From: Erigeron canadensis
Lineage: Eukaryota; Streptophyta; Magnoliopsida; Asterales; Asteraceae
DNA: 64,000 nt
Direction of reading: 5' to 3'
NCBI RefSeq assembly: GCF_010389155.1
Contig: NC_057768.1
Coordinates: forward strand, 14,568,501-14,632,500
Shown here: positions 1 through 10,155 of the stretch, piece after piece
Layout: every line of letters begins with the position of its first letter
How positions within the stretch are numbered: position 1 is the first letter of the stretch
The notes under the pieces: model-generated
Seen by the model: only the letters and a program-made list of their open reading frames with translations
What the model was told of the DNA's origin: nothing
Database searches by the model: none
Translations under genes and position numbers: made by a program

Positions 1-1614
1 GACCCATCTGGAATCAATCGGTTCCTTTTTCAAACCGGGTGGACAAGGAACTAATTCCCAAACGTTATTCCTTTCGAACTGGTTGAGCTCTTCTTGCATA
101 GCCTCAACCCAGCTTGGATCTGCCATAGCCTCGTCAATCTTCTTCGGTTTTATCAGTGATAAGAAGGTGACGTTTAAACATTGTTCACTGGTGGCTCTTC
201 TAGACTGAACCCCACTAGATGGATCTCCAATGATCTGGTCAATTGGATGTGCAGCTGTCCATCCGGTGTAATGTCTAGGATTGTAAGATACAATATCAGT
301 GCAAGTTACCTGGGGATCCTCTTCAATTGTAGCAACTGGTGGAGGATCTGCCCAGACTACTTCAGCATCTTCATCATAATCATTTAGATCATGATTTGCA
401 TCATGAAATACTTCATTTAAAGGTATTTCTTGAAGTATAGGTGAATCTGGAGGATTTTCTGCAGCAATCTGGATATCTTCAGGTTCTGATATTGGAGTGG
501 CACGAACATCTGATCCAATCACCAGTTTATGTGGTAAATTAAAACTGATGGAGGGATAAAATGAGATGTCACTTGAGGAATTCTTCCTCTCCTTGCTAAC
601 TGGTTCCAATCTTGGTTGATTGGAAACATCTTCTGGAGGGCTAACATTCCAAAATTAATCTGGGAAGCTTAAGAATTATCAAAGTTTGGTTTCTTGTAAA
701 TTGCATCATTGGATTCGTCAAATATAACATGAATTGTCTCATGAACTTTTAAAAGTCTATAATTATAAACTCTAAAAGCTTTTCTGATATCAAAATATCC
801 AAGAAATACTCCTTCATCTGCTTTGGCATGGAACTTGCCAAGTTGACTTGAGTCATTTAAGATGAAAACTGGACAGCCAAATACATGGAAATAACCAATA
901 TTTGGTTTCCTCTTGCGAAGCACTTCATAGGCAGTCTTCCTATGTCTCTTGACATAAACAGATCGATTCTGGGTATGGCAAGCTGTTGACACTACTTCTG
1001 GCAGCTTCAATTAAAGTTCTATTTTTCCTCTCAACTACACCATTTTGTTCAGGTGAGTGAGCTGAAGAGAAATTCTGAGAAATGCCAGTGTCATTACAAA
1101 ATGATTCAAGTACTTTATTTGAAATTCTGTACCATTATCACTTCGTAACTGGCAAACTTTATAACAATATTTAAGCTTAATTCTTTTGATGAGTGAGATG
1201 ATTTCAGCAGGTGCATCACTTTTGGATCTGAGAAATACCACCCAGCAAAATCTGGTGTATTCATCCACAACGACCAAAGTATATTTCTTGCCAGCTTTGG
1301 TTTGAACATTCACTGGACCAAACAAATCCATGTGGAGCATGTGAAGAGGTTCAGTGATGCTAAAATTCTGCCTTGTCTTAAAACTGGCTCTTTTCTGCTT
1401 GCCCATCTCACAACCAGGACATGGCTTCTCCTTTTTAAAGGAAATCTGAGGAATCCCATCAACGAGTTGTTTTCTAGACAACTTATTAATATTTTTGAAA
1501 TTTAGATGGGATAACCTCTTGTGCCACAGCCAGTTGGTGTCTTCATCAGCCTTGGTATAAAAACATTGCTCTTGAGGGGCAGTTTCCATATCCTTGACGT
1601 ATACATTTCCCTTC
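1..1614 (-). pseudogene. Copia pol remnant (integrase to start of reverse transcriptase)
   Basis: Minus-strand piece of a Ty1/Copia polyprotein. Reading from 1614 downwards, the integrase zinc-binding region shows WHKRLSH and CPGCEMGK. The integrase core follows with its first Asp in HMDLFGP (near 1330) and second in RSDNGTEF (near 1140). A frameshift near 1035 removes the segment that should hold the catalytic Glu. The reading resumes at 1010-669, passes through the acidic linker with further breaks, and reaches the start of RT (SRWV) at the window edge. At 1614 it stops exactly where the plus-strand family-A LTR begins, so element A lies beside or inside it. Its sequence is clearly diverged from the pol copies at 4949-8051 and 59395-62655, so it is an older or sister lineage. 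The matching other half was not found in the window. Confidence 0.85.
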
Positions 1615-2543
1615 TGTTAGGTCGAAAATCGACTAAGTATGATTTGTTCAAAATAGTTGAGGTTCAGTGAAGAAAGCTTGCTCAGGATTCTGAAGTCATT
1701 CAGAATAAAGCTCACTGAAGCTTCACTTTAGATTCAGAATCAACCTACACTGAAGACTTTCAGACTGAAGTCAAAGACTGAAGACTGAAGAAGAAGATCA
1801 TCTCAAAAGCAGAGTTCAGAGAAGATCTTACCTGAAGTTGAATCTGAAGAGGCTCAGTGAAAAAGTACTTACAACACTTTTTCACTGATTACGAGGAAAG
1901 TCTTTTTGCAGCTTTAACTACCTTTACCCGGTTAATTACTCTATACCTGGGATTGGGAAAGTTTTAGCAAAAGGTTGGGAATAAAGTATGTCAAGTCACA
2001 TCAAAGAAATTTACATACTTTACCTTAAACAAGCATGTTATGGATTTGTCCCACAAATCCATAAATGCATCCAACCATATTTTTATGGCATATTGCCTAT
2101 AAATATAAGACTTTCACACTTGCAAAATTGCTTGGAACTTTGGCAATTGCAACGTGTGATATTACTCTAAGTATTCTTACGAGTAATTCCTTGTCGCATA
2201 GATCATTTGTATTTCTGGGGTTGTTTAGATATTTTCACAAGTGTGATTATCTTTCTTCCGCAACAACTCTTGTATTTTGTTTATAGAAATAAATAAAATA
2301 CATTGAAAAATACATCTCGACTCATTGCCATAATACGTGAATATACTTAGTATTTATTTAGTTTCAAGCACTTGTTCTTTATTGTTCATATCCATATCTG
2401 GATCGTGGTACTTAACTAGTCGTTATCTAGATTCGAACCACTTGCCAGTCGGGTTACTTGATATACTTGTGTTTATTACAAACCTATTTTATATCTTGTT
2501 ATATCTTGTTCTCTTTATACATCTTGTGAAGGTGGACTCACAT
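1615..2543 (+). repeat. 5' LTR of Copia family A (929 bp)
   Basis: The LTR starts TGTTAGG and ends CTCACA, directly followed by the tRNA-iMet primer site. It shares its sequence with the inverted copy at 9346-10155 and the partial copy at 46710-47222. A TATAAATA box at 2098-2105 marks the U3/R border. U3 is dense in inverted repeats: 1621-1633 (GTCGA/TCGAC), 1687-1706, 1854-1888 (a perfect 13-bp stem) and 2038-2064 (a perfect 12-bp stem). Compared with the copy at 9346-10155, this LTR has lost part of the TATA-proximal hairpin. No TSD partner was found. Confidence 0.93.
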
Positions 2544-2545
2544 TT

Positions 2546-2557
2546 GGTATCAGAGCC
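2546..2557 (+). other. Primer binding site, tRNA-iMet type
   Basis: TGGTATCAGAGC two bases after the LTR end. It complements the 3' end of plant initiator tRNA-Met, the usual minus-strand primer of plant Copia elements. It fixes the LTR boundary and orientation. Confidence 0.93.
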
Positions 2558-2604
2558 TCCCAGGTTGAATCATTAAATTGTTATACCTGTTTTGATCCTA
2601 CAAG

Positions 2605-4970
2605 ATGTCTGGAACCGAACAACCGAACCCAAACCCAAATGTCAATATGAATCAAAATCCACCACCTCCACCACCAGTTCAACCCAGTGTTCATGTTCAC
2701 TTTCCAAACAATCCGGTACCTAAATTTAATGGAAATAGTGACACATTCATTACTTGGAAGGCATGTATGCTCAAGTACATCGCTGGAGTTGAAAGACACT
2801 TAACCACCATTCTTGTAGAAGGTCCTTATGTTCCCATGAATGCATCAACTGTTGTTTTTAACCAAGATGGGACCCCTAGGTTAACACCCAAAGAGAAAGA
2901 TCATTGGTCAGAGGAAGACCATCGTTTGGCTGACCTAGATTCCAAATTACAAAATATGATTCTCTTTGCTGTCCCAGAAAGTTTAAAACCCACTCTTGTT
3001 TTACTTGATAATTCTAAGTTAATGTGGGAAGAATTGCTAACACAGTTTGAAGGAACAAAGGAAACTATCACCACAAGAAAAGTTTCTTTGAATAAAAAAT
3101 ATGAAGCATTTTTTGCATTACCAAATGAATCTCTAACTGAAACATATCTTAGATTTACAAATTTGGTCAATCAATTAAAAGCTCTTGGTGTTACAAAAGA
3201 CAAAGAAATTTTGCTTGAAAAGTTTTGTGATATATTGCCTTCTAAATGGGAGAATTTGATCATGGTTTTAAGACAAGGCAAAACCCTTCATAGTCACACT
3301 CTGGCCTCCTTGTATGGTGCCTTCAGATACACTGAGGAGAATAAAGCCGAGAGAGTTGTGGCTGAGCAAGATGCAAAGAATCATACTTCGACCAGTTCTA
3401 CATTGGCTCATTATTCTGAACCACAAGATGCTGCCCCTACTGTCTTCTGAGAGTGATCAGTCCGACTCTGTGAAGAAGATGGTAGCTGAGTTAATGAAAG
3501 CTGGTAAATCTGAATATGCATCACATGAATGTGATGAGGATGATGATGATGACCTTGTTGCCATGATTGCCAAAACTTTTAATCGTTTTAAATTTAAATC
3601 AAAGAGAAATGGCAAACAATTTTCTTCAAATAATACTGTCGATAAGTCCAATTTAGAATGTTTTAAATGTGGAAAGAAAGGACATTTTATGAAGGAATGC
3701 AGATCATCACAACCCTCCTCATCATACACTGCCCTAACCATTCTATTTTTCAGAAGCCTGATGATGGGTACAAAGCCAAGTACAAAAAGCTGAAAGCCCA
3801 CATGGCGATGATGGCTCAGGAAGAATCCAACAAGAATAGCTGCATGGTGGCAGACACTGAAAAATGGGAGGATTCTGACGTGTCATCTAATGATGAAGAA
3901 GAAGTAAGGGATATGTGTTTCATGGCTCGTGAAGATCATAGTCATGTTGTTAAATCTGATGTTGAATCTGGTCGTTGGGTGGATATCATCATGAAGAAGG
4001 TTAGTACTTTTGGTTTTGAGAAGGATGAAGAACAAAAACTGGATCTTTTGGTTCTTATAGAGGCTGACATAACTTATGTTGAAACTGTGCGTTCAGAGAG
4101 TATAAAAATGTTTGAAATAAATTCTTCTGAACTGAATGCCAGTCAGGCCAGATTAAAAGAACTGAAAGATGTTCAGTTGGCTTTGAAAAGTTATCAATCT
4201 CTGGTTTCTAAACTTGAATTGGAAAAAGAAGAACTAAAAATTATTTTGGAAAAGGAACAGAAAATAATTAAATCTTGGATGAAGTCACCTTTTCCTAAAG
4301 CTGCCATTAAGAAAAATTTTGAAAATCAAAGAATCGCTTATGGCACTGGTGATCTTCATCTTGCATCTGTAATAACTTATTTGGATGCACTTCCTAAAAA
4401 AATGAGACTAGAGATCATTTTTACAGATCTTGGAAAATCAAAAGTGATAACTGATCAAAACCAGGAACACTCTGAGGGCAAATCTGAAGCATGTCAGACC
4501 AGTGCTTCAGACAAGAAAGCCAAAACCAAGAAGCTTTCCCCTCAGTCTTCAAATAAGGTTCCTAAGAACCTTCAAAGGAAGAAAAATGTGATCCCTGCTG
4601 AGCCTTCTATCTCAGATTCTGGCAGAGCTCAGGTGTCTAATTCAGAATCTATTTTGTTAAGGATTGAAAGTCAATTTCAGAATTTGGCTAGGCAAGTGCA
4701 GAGCTGTAATGCACGTTTAAAAAATGTTGAAAGCACTCCCCAAAATCCCTAACAAAACCCAAAGCCTTTTTCAAAGAAAATCACGCAAGAAAAGCAAAAA
4801 TTTGAGAAGAAAAAGGTTCCTGAAGTCATCAAACCAACTGTTTTTGTGTCATCTGAAATCATGATTGAATTCCCTTTGATCCTTCTGTTCCTTATGTGCC
4901 AAAGAAATCTAAGGCTGTTCAGGGAAAGTCCAGTGAACCCATCAAAAGATGGGTTCCCAAAAAGAACTAA
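2605..4970 (+). pseudogene. gag: gag of Copia element A (frameshifted)
   Basis: Capsid/nucleocapsid polyprotein of about 760 residues. It starts with a proline- and asparagine-rich segment, then the UBN2/Retrotran_gag-like core with WKACMLKYIAG and LYGAFRYTEEN. It carries one CCHC knuckle, CFKCGKKGHFMKEC, near 3658-3700. A long acidic and coiled-coil C-terminal region follows, ending in RWVPKKN and TAA at 4968. Frameshifts near 3445, 3735 and 4870 break it into at least four pieces, so it is not functional. The same terminal motif and stop recur in the copy at 62656-64000, so a separate gag stop looks ancestral. The pol frame overlaps this end by about 20 nt in the -1 frame. Confidence 0.9.
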
Positions 4971-7900
4971 TCTTTGTGTATGTGCAGGGTGACCGCAAAA
5001 AGAACACTTGGTTTCTGGACAGTGCTGCTGGCAGAACTATGACTGGTCACAAAACCCTGCTAGAGGAATATAGGGTGCAAGAGGGGCCCTCAATAACTTT
5101 TGGTAATGATGAAAATGGACAAACTGAGGGATATGGTGTTGTGAACAATGGACAAGTCAAATTCACTAAAGTTGCATATGTGAATGGTTTGAAATATAAC
5201 CTGATCAGTGTCAGCCAACTGTGTGATGATGGCTTTAAGGTTTTATTTGATGTTTCACAAGGCACCATATTCAACAGAGATTGGAAGGTAGTAATGATTG
5301 CACCCAGAAAGGGAAACATTTATGTTGTAGATATGAATAATGCTACTTCTGAACAATGTTTTTACTTAAGGGCAGATGAGGACACCAACTGGTTGTGGCA
5401 CAAAAGGTTATCCCATCTCAATTTCAAAAATATTAATAAGTTGTTAAGAAAACAACTGGCTGATGGGATACCAGCCATGTCTTTTGATAAAGACAAACCA
5501 TGTCCAAGATGTGAAATGGGAAAGAAGAAGAGAGCATCCTTCAGGACCAAGCAAAATTTCAGCATCACTGAACCACTTCATATGCTTCATATGGATCTTT
5601 TTGGTCCTGTGAATGTTCAGACAAGAGCGGGGAAGAAGTACACTCTAGTTGTAGTCGATGAATATTCAAGATATTGTTGGGTGATCTTCCTCAGAAACAA
5701 AAGTGAAGCTGCTGCTGAAATAATTGCCCTAATCAAGCAGATTGAACTCAAGCACAAGCGAAAAGTACGTCAGTTCAGAAGCGACAATGGCACTGAATTC
5801 AGAAATTCCACTCTAGAAACCTTCTGCACTGACACTGGCATATCTGAGAACTTCTCCTCAGCACATACTCCAGAGCAAAATGGTGTTGTAGAAAGAAAGA
5901 ATCGAACGCTCATAGAAGCTGCTAGAAGTATGTTGAATGAATCAGGTCTTCCAAAATGTTTTTGGGCTGAAGCTGTTGCAACTGCTTGCTACACCCAGAA
6001 TCGTTCCATTTATGTCAAAAGACATAAGAAGACTGCCTATGAAGTGCTCAGAAATAGAAAGCCTGATATTGGATATTTTCATGTTTTTGGATGTCCAGTA
6101 TATATTCTGAATGATTCCAGCAAATTGGGCAAATTTGATGCCAAAGCTGATGAAGGTTACTTCCTAGGTTATTCAACAATTCGCAAGACCTTTAGAGTCT
6201 ATAACAAAAGACTTGAAAAGGTTGATGAGTCAATTCATGTTACCTTTGATGAATCAAATTCTGCAATCTTTAATAAACCAATCCCTGAACCACCTTCAGA
6301 AGGTCCTATCAGTTTTGGTGAATCTGATCACAATGACAAATCTGATCATTTACCTGAACATGTTTCTGATCATTCCAGTTCAGAACCAGTTACAAGTCAG
6401 CAAAGTAGCATTCCATTTTATCCTTCAGTCACATTCAAACTACCCTCTGAATTGACTATTGGATCAGATGTGCGTGCTGCTCCTCAGATATCAGTATCCC
6501 CTGAATTACCTCAGAATGAAGAATTTCATGATGCAAATCGTGATTTAGAAGATGATGAAGATGGTGAAACTAAAATAGTCTATTCTGAACCATCTCCTGA
6601 AGTAAGCCAGAGGAGTTCTTGCACTGATATGGTTATTCATCCTGGTCATTACTCTAAATGGACTCGCTCACATCCAATTGATCAAGTGATTGGTGATCCA
6701 AGTAGAGGGGTTCAGACCAGAAGAGCCACAAGCGATCAATGCTTATATGTCAGCTTCTTGTCACTGATAGAACCGAAGAAAATTGACGAGGCTTTAAAAG
6801 ATCCAAGTCGGGTTGAAGCCATGCAAGAAGAGCTTAACCAATTTGAAAGGAACAATGTTTGGGAGCTTGTTCCATGTCCCCCCAATCTGAAGAAAGAACC
6901 AATTGGGACAAGATGGGTCTTTCGAAAGAAGGTAGATGAAGATGGTCATGTAATCAGAAACAAGGCCAGACTTGTTGCAAAAGGGTTATACACAAGAAGA
7001 AGGAGTTGATTTTGATGAGACTTTTCCACCAGTGGCCAGACTTTTCTTGGCATTCGCAGCTCATCATGAATTCAAAGTCTATCAAATGAATGTCAAAAGT
7101 GCTTTTCTAAATGGAGAGCTAGAAGAAACCAGTGACAAGTTTTCCAAAATAATGTCTTCTGAGTATGAGATGAGTATGATGGGTGAGTTGACATATATTC
7201 TGGGGCTTCAAGTGAAACAAACCAGTGATGGTATTTTTATTAATCAAGAAAAATATGTCAGAGATCTTTTAAAGAAATATCAATTTGATTCTGTCTCCTC
7301 TAAAGATACTCCAATTTCTGCCCCATTAACTTTGGACTCAGATCCTAATGGAAAACCTGTCGATCCCACAAAATATCGTGGCATGGTGGGATCTTTAATG
7401 TACTTAACTGCAACTAGATCAGACATAATGTTTACAACATGTCTTTGTGCACGATTTCAATCTGATCCCAGAGAAGAACACCAGAATGCAGTAAAAAGAA
7501 TTTTTCGATACCTAAAAGGTGTCCCCAGACTAGGTCTTTGGTATCCCAAAGGCTCAAGTCTAGATCTCATGGGCTATTCAGATTCTGATCATGCAGGTTG
7601 CAAGATAGATAGGAAAAGTACCACAGGTGGTTGTCATTTCCTTGGTGGCAAATTGGTTAGTTGGACGAGCAAGAAACAGACTGCAGTTTCATTATCCACT
7701 GCTGAGGCTGAGTACATTTCTGCAGCAAGTTGTTGTGCTCAGATCCTATGGATGAAGAACCAACTAACTGATTATGGTGTCAAGTACACAAGAACGCTAA
7801 TAATCTGTGATAACACAAGTGCCATCGCAATCTCTCACAATCCTATCATGTACTCTAAAACCAAGCATATTGATCTCAGGTACCATTTTATTCGTGATCA

Positions 7901-8051
7901 TATTTTAGAAGGTGATATTGAAAGTCATTTCATTCCCACTAACAAACAACTAACTGATGTGTTTACAAAACCTTTAGATGTCAAAACTTTTAAACATCTC
8001 ATCAGCGAGTTGGGAATGCTGATGAGATGTGTAGCAATTCAGGGGGAATAG
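4949..8051 (+). pseudogene. pol: pol of Copia element A, RT core deleted
   Basis: Order of domains: protease (WFLDSAAGRTMTG near 5010-5050), integrase zinc region (WHKRLSH, CPRCEMGK), integrase core (HMDLFGP, RSDNGTEF, NGVVERKN, all three acidic residues present), acidic linker, RT and RNase H. The protease triad reads D-S-A instead of D-S/T-G. A frameshift near 6990 separates integrase from RT. Near 7130 the sequence jumps from NGELEE to SDKFSKIM, deleting roughly 90 residues that hold the YVDD catalytic motif in the copy at 60191-60526. The C-terminal half is open, including the RNase H DSDHAG and the TKHIDLRYHFIRD tail, and ends at 8051 in an AGGGGGAAT tract. PR-IN-RT-RH order is typical of Copia. 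Confidence 0.92.
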
Positions 8052-8344
8052 ACAAAAAAATGTTTTTACAAGAAAAGAAATTGTTTTATGAGGGGGAATT
8101 TTTGCCTCAAAAAATATTTTGTCTGAAATGATTCAGAAACTGAAGGACTTCAGAGTTTTTAGAATATGAGAAGGTTCAGATTGCACTTCCTTAACCTTTC
8201 TCAGAACTTTAAATTATTTAATCTGAAGTTCATCTAAACCTTTTATTATACAATGGATACCTAGCTAGCAAGTGGACATGTGATTTTTACTGTTCCGGGA
8301 TACCTTTTTGCTGACGTGTCATACCACTTGCGCCGTAAAGAAAA
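8039..8344 (+). other. Pol-ORFX spacer with polypurine tracts
   Basis: It contains AGGGGGAAT overlapping the pol stop and GAGGGGGAATTTTTGCCTC at 8089-8107. Both tracts recur at the equivalent place in the right-hand copy (56500-56600, minus strand). Several polypurine tracts upstream of the 3' LTR are a known hallmark of Sirevirus-lineage Copia elements. No ORF is seen here. Confidence 0.7.
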
Positions 8345-8371
8345 ATGATCATTGCTTTTGCATTAAAAATG

Positions 8372-8752
8372 GTTGAATTTCTCTCGAAAAAGTGGGGTCA
8401 TGGCCGTTGTTGCATTAAATGCGGACGTGTCACCAAGAATTATTTCGGACTTCAAACCCGATCAAAATTACTTTCAATAAAATATTATTATATTTTATTG
8501 GGTTTGAATTTCAAAATCTTTTTTATATATTTTCAGCGGAAAATCCTTTTGTATTCCTTTGAAAATATAAAAACCTTTTTCCAAGATCATTCCATCATTT
8601 ATTTCATTTTTCATTTACTCCTAATCATATCTCTCTCTCTCTCATTCTCTCAAACATTCAACATTCATTTCATTTTCTTTCATAACTTCAAACCCTAATT
8701 TTCCTTAACACATTTTCATCTCCCTTCTTTCTTTCATTCTATCTTATATTCA
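8372..8752 (+). promoter_or_regulatory. Conserved internal promoter and 5' UTR for ORFX
   Basis: About 380 bp between pol and ORFX resembles the minus-strand segment 51398-51733 of the other element-A copy base for base over long stretches, although neither codes. It has an ACGTGTC motif near 8424 and the block TCAAACCCGATCAAAATTAC. A TATA-like ATATAAAAAC sits at 8566-8573 (TATAAATA in the other copy). A CT-rich leader with (TC)n at about 8632-8645 then runs up to the ATG at 8753. This is the layout of a plant RNA polymerase II promoter plus leader. That it drives ORFX is inference. Confidence 0.6.
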
Positions 8753-9094
8753 ATGGCTACATCATCGACTGTCAAAGAACCCAAAACCCTTATTGCTTTT
8801 GAATACTCACCACCCAAATCTGCAGTAAAACCCAGTTCTCAATGGCCAAAGGATTTCGAATCCAAAACTATCCGGTTCAACATGAACAACTATAAGGCAG
8901 CCTTAAATGCCAAATCTGAAGGGTTAATGGGCAGGATAAACGCGTTCCTTCAACGCTGCCCCATCTCCTACGCCCTAACTGCTGATCCAGAGCAGTTATA
9001 TCATCGATATTTGTTAGAATTTTGGTATATTGCAGAAGTTGCCAAGGATGAGAAGTCGATAGCATTCACGTTAAAAGAAGGTACGGTGAAGTAA
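8753..9094 (+). pseudogene. ORFX copy 1, N-terminal fragment
   Basis: Open reading frame of 113 residues starting MATSSTVKEPKTLIAFEY. It aligns by eye with the N terminus at 51397 (MAKTTIQAKSLITFEYNPP) and with the start of the copy at 10156. Shared blocks are SxWPxxFExKxIRFNMNN, MGRINxFL, RYLLEFWY and KSIAFTLKxGT. It stops after KEGTVK, where about 25 bp of filler joins an inverted gag fragment, so over 1,000 residues are missing. The start is supported because the preceding conserved non-coding block ends at this ATG in both copies. I know no function; no signal peptide or membrane segment is visible. Confidence 0.75.
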
Positions 9095-9115
9095 AACAAG
9101 AGTGAGTTTTAGACT

Positions 9116-9345
9116 TTATGGGACAGCAAAGAGAATCATATTTTGATGTTTTGAGTCAAGGTCAGCCAATCTATGGTCTTCTTCTGACCAGTGGTCTTTC
9201 TCTTTGGGTGTCATTCTAGGGGTCCCATCTTGGTTAAAAACAACAGTCGAGGCATTCATGGGTACATAAGGCCCTTCTAAGAGAATGGAGGTCAAGTGTC
9301 TTTCAACCCCAGCGATATACTTGAGCATGCATGCTTTCCATGTTA
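9116..9345 (-). pseudogene. Inverted gag fragment of family A
   Basis: On the minus strand this encodes WKACMLKYIAGVERH through NMILFAVP, nearly identical to gag at 2752-2985. It is joined directly to LTR sequence at 9346 with the LTR end, PBS and gag start missing: the deletion equals about 2407 to 2752 of the plus-strand copy. At 9115 it meets 25 bp of unrelated filler and then ORFX copy 1. Confidence 0.88.
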
Positions 9346-10155
9346 CGATCCAGATATGGATATGAACAAATAAAAACAAGTACTTGAAACTATATAAATA
9401 CTATGTATAATCAAGTATTATGGCAAAGAGTCAATATGTATTTTTCCAAGTATTTTATTTATTGCTATAAACAAAATACAAAGGTTGTTGCGGAACAAAG
9501 ATAATCACACTTGTGAAAATATCTAAACAACCTAGAAATACAAATGATCTAAACAACAAGGAAATACTCGTAAGAATACTTAGAGTATATATCACACGTT
9601 GCAATGCCAAAGTTCCAAGCAATTTTGCAAGTGTGAGAAGTCTTATATTTATAGGCAAACATGTCTTGATGACATGGCAATTGCCGTACAAATATGGTTG
9701 GGTGCATTTATGGATTTGTAGGACAAATCCATAACATGTTTGTTTAAGGTAAAGTATGGATTTGTAGGACAAATCTATAACATACTTTATTCCCAACCTT
9801 TTGCAAAAACTATCCCAATCCCAGGTATAAAGTTTTTAATCCGGTAAAGGTAGTTTAAGGCATGCAAGAAGACTTCCTCGTAATCAGTGAAAAAGTGTTG
9901 TAAATACTTTTTCACTGAGGGCCTTCAGATCTTCAATCAAGTGGAATCTTCTCAGAGTTCTGCTCTTCAAAAGTTTCCCTTCTTCAGTCTTCAGTCTTCG
10001 ACTTCAGAATGAATGTCTTCAGATAAGTTGTCTTGATCTGAGGTGAAGCTTCAGAGAACTACATCTGAGGGATGTCTCAGAATTTCTGTACAAGTATTTT
10101 CTATGAACTTCAATATTTCTGAACAAATTATACTTGGTCGATTTTCGACCTAACA
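9346..10155 (-). repeat. Inverted family-A LTR (3' end truncated)
   Basis: Reverse complement of the LTR at 1615-2543, starting TGTTAGG at 10155 and running to the equivalent of position 2407. It keeps the full TATA-proximal hairpin (9654-9685, with GGCAATTGCC and CATGTC/GACATG) that is damaged in the plus-strand copy. No polypurine tract lies outside its start (AGGAACCC follows), so it behaves as a 5' LTR facing leftwards, not a 3' LTR. Confidence 0.9.

Noticed and set aside
2546..2557. tRNA-Met gene fragment
   Set aside because: Only the 12-bp primer complement is present; it is a primer site.
8345..8698. Open frame of 117 residues, hydrophobic, before ORFX copy 1
   Set aside because: It lies in the conserved non-coding promoter-like block; the frame is not kept in the copy at 51398-51733.
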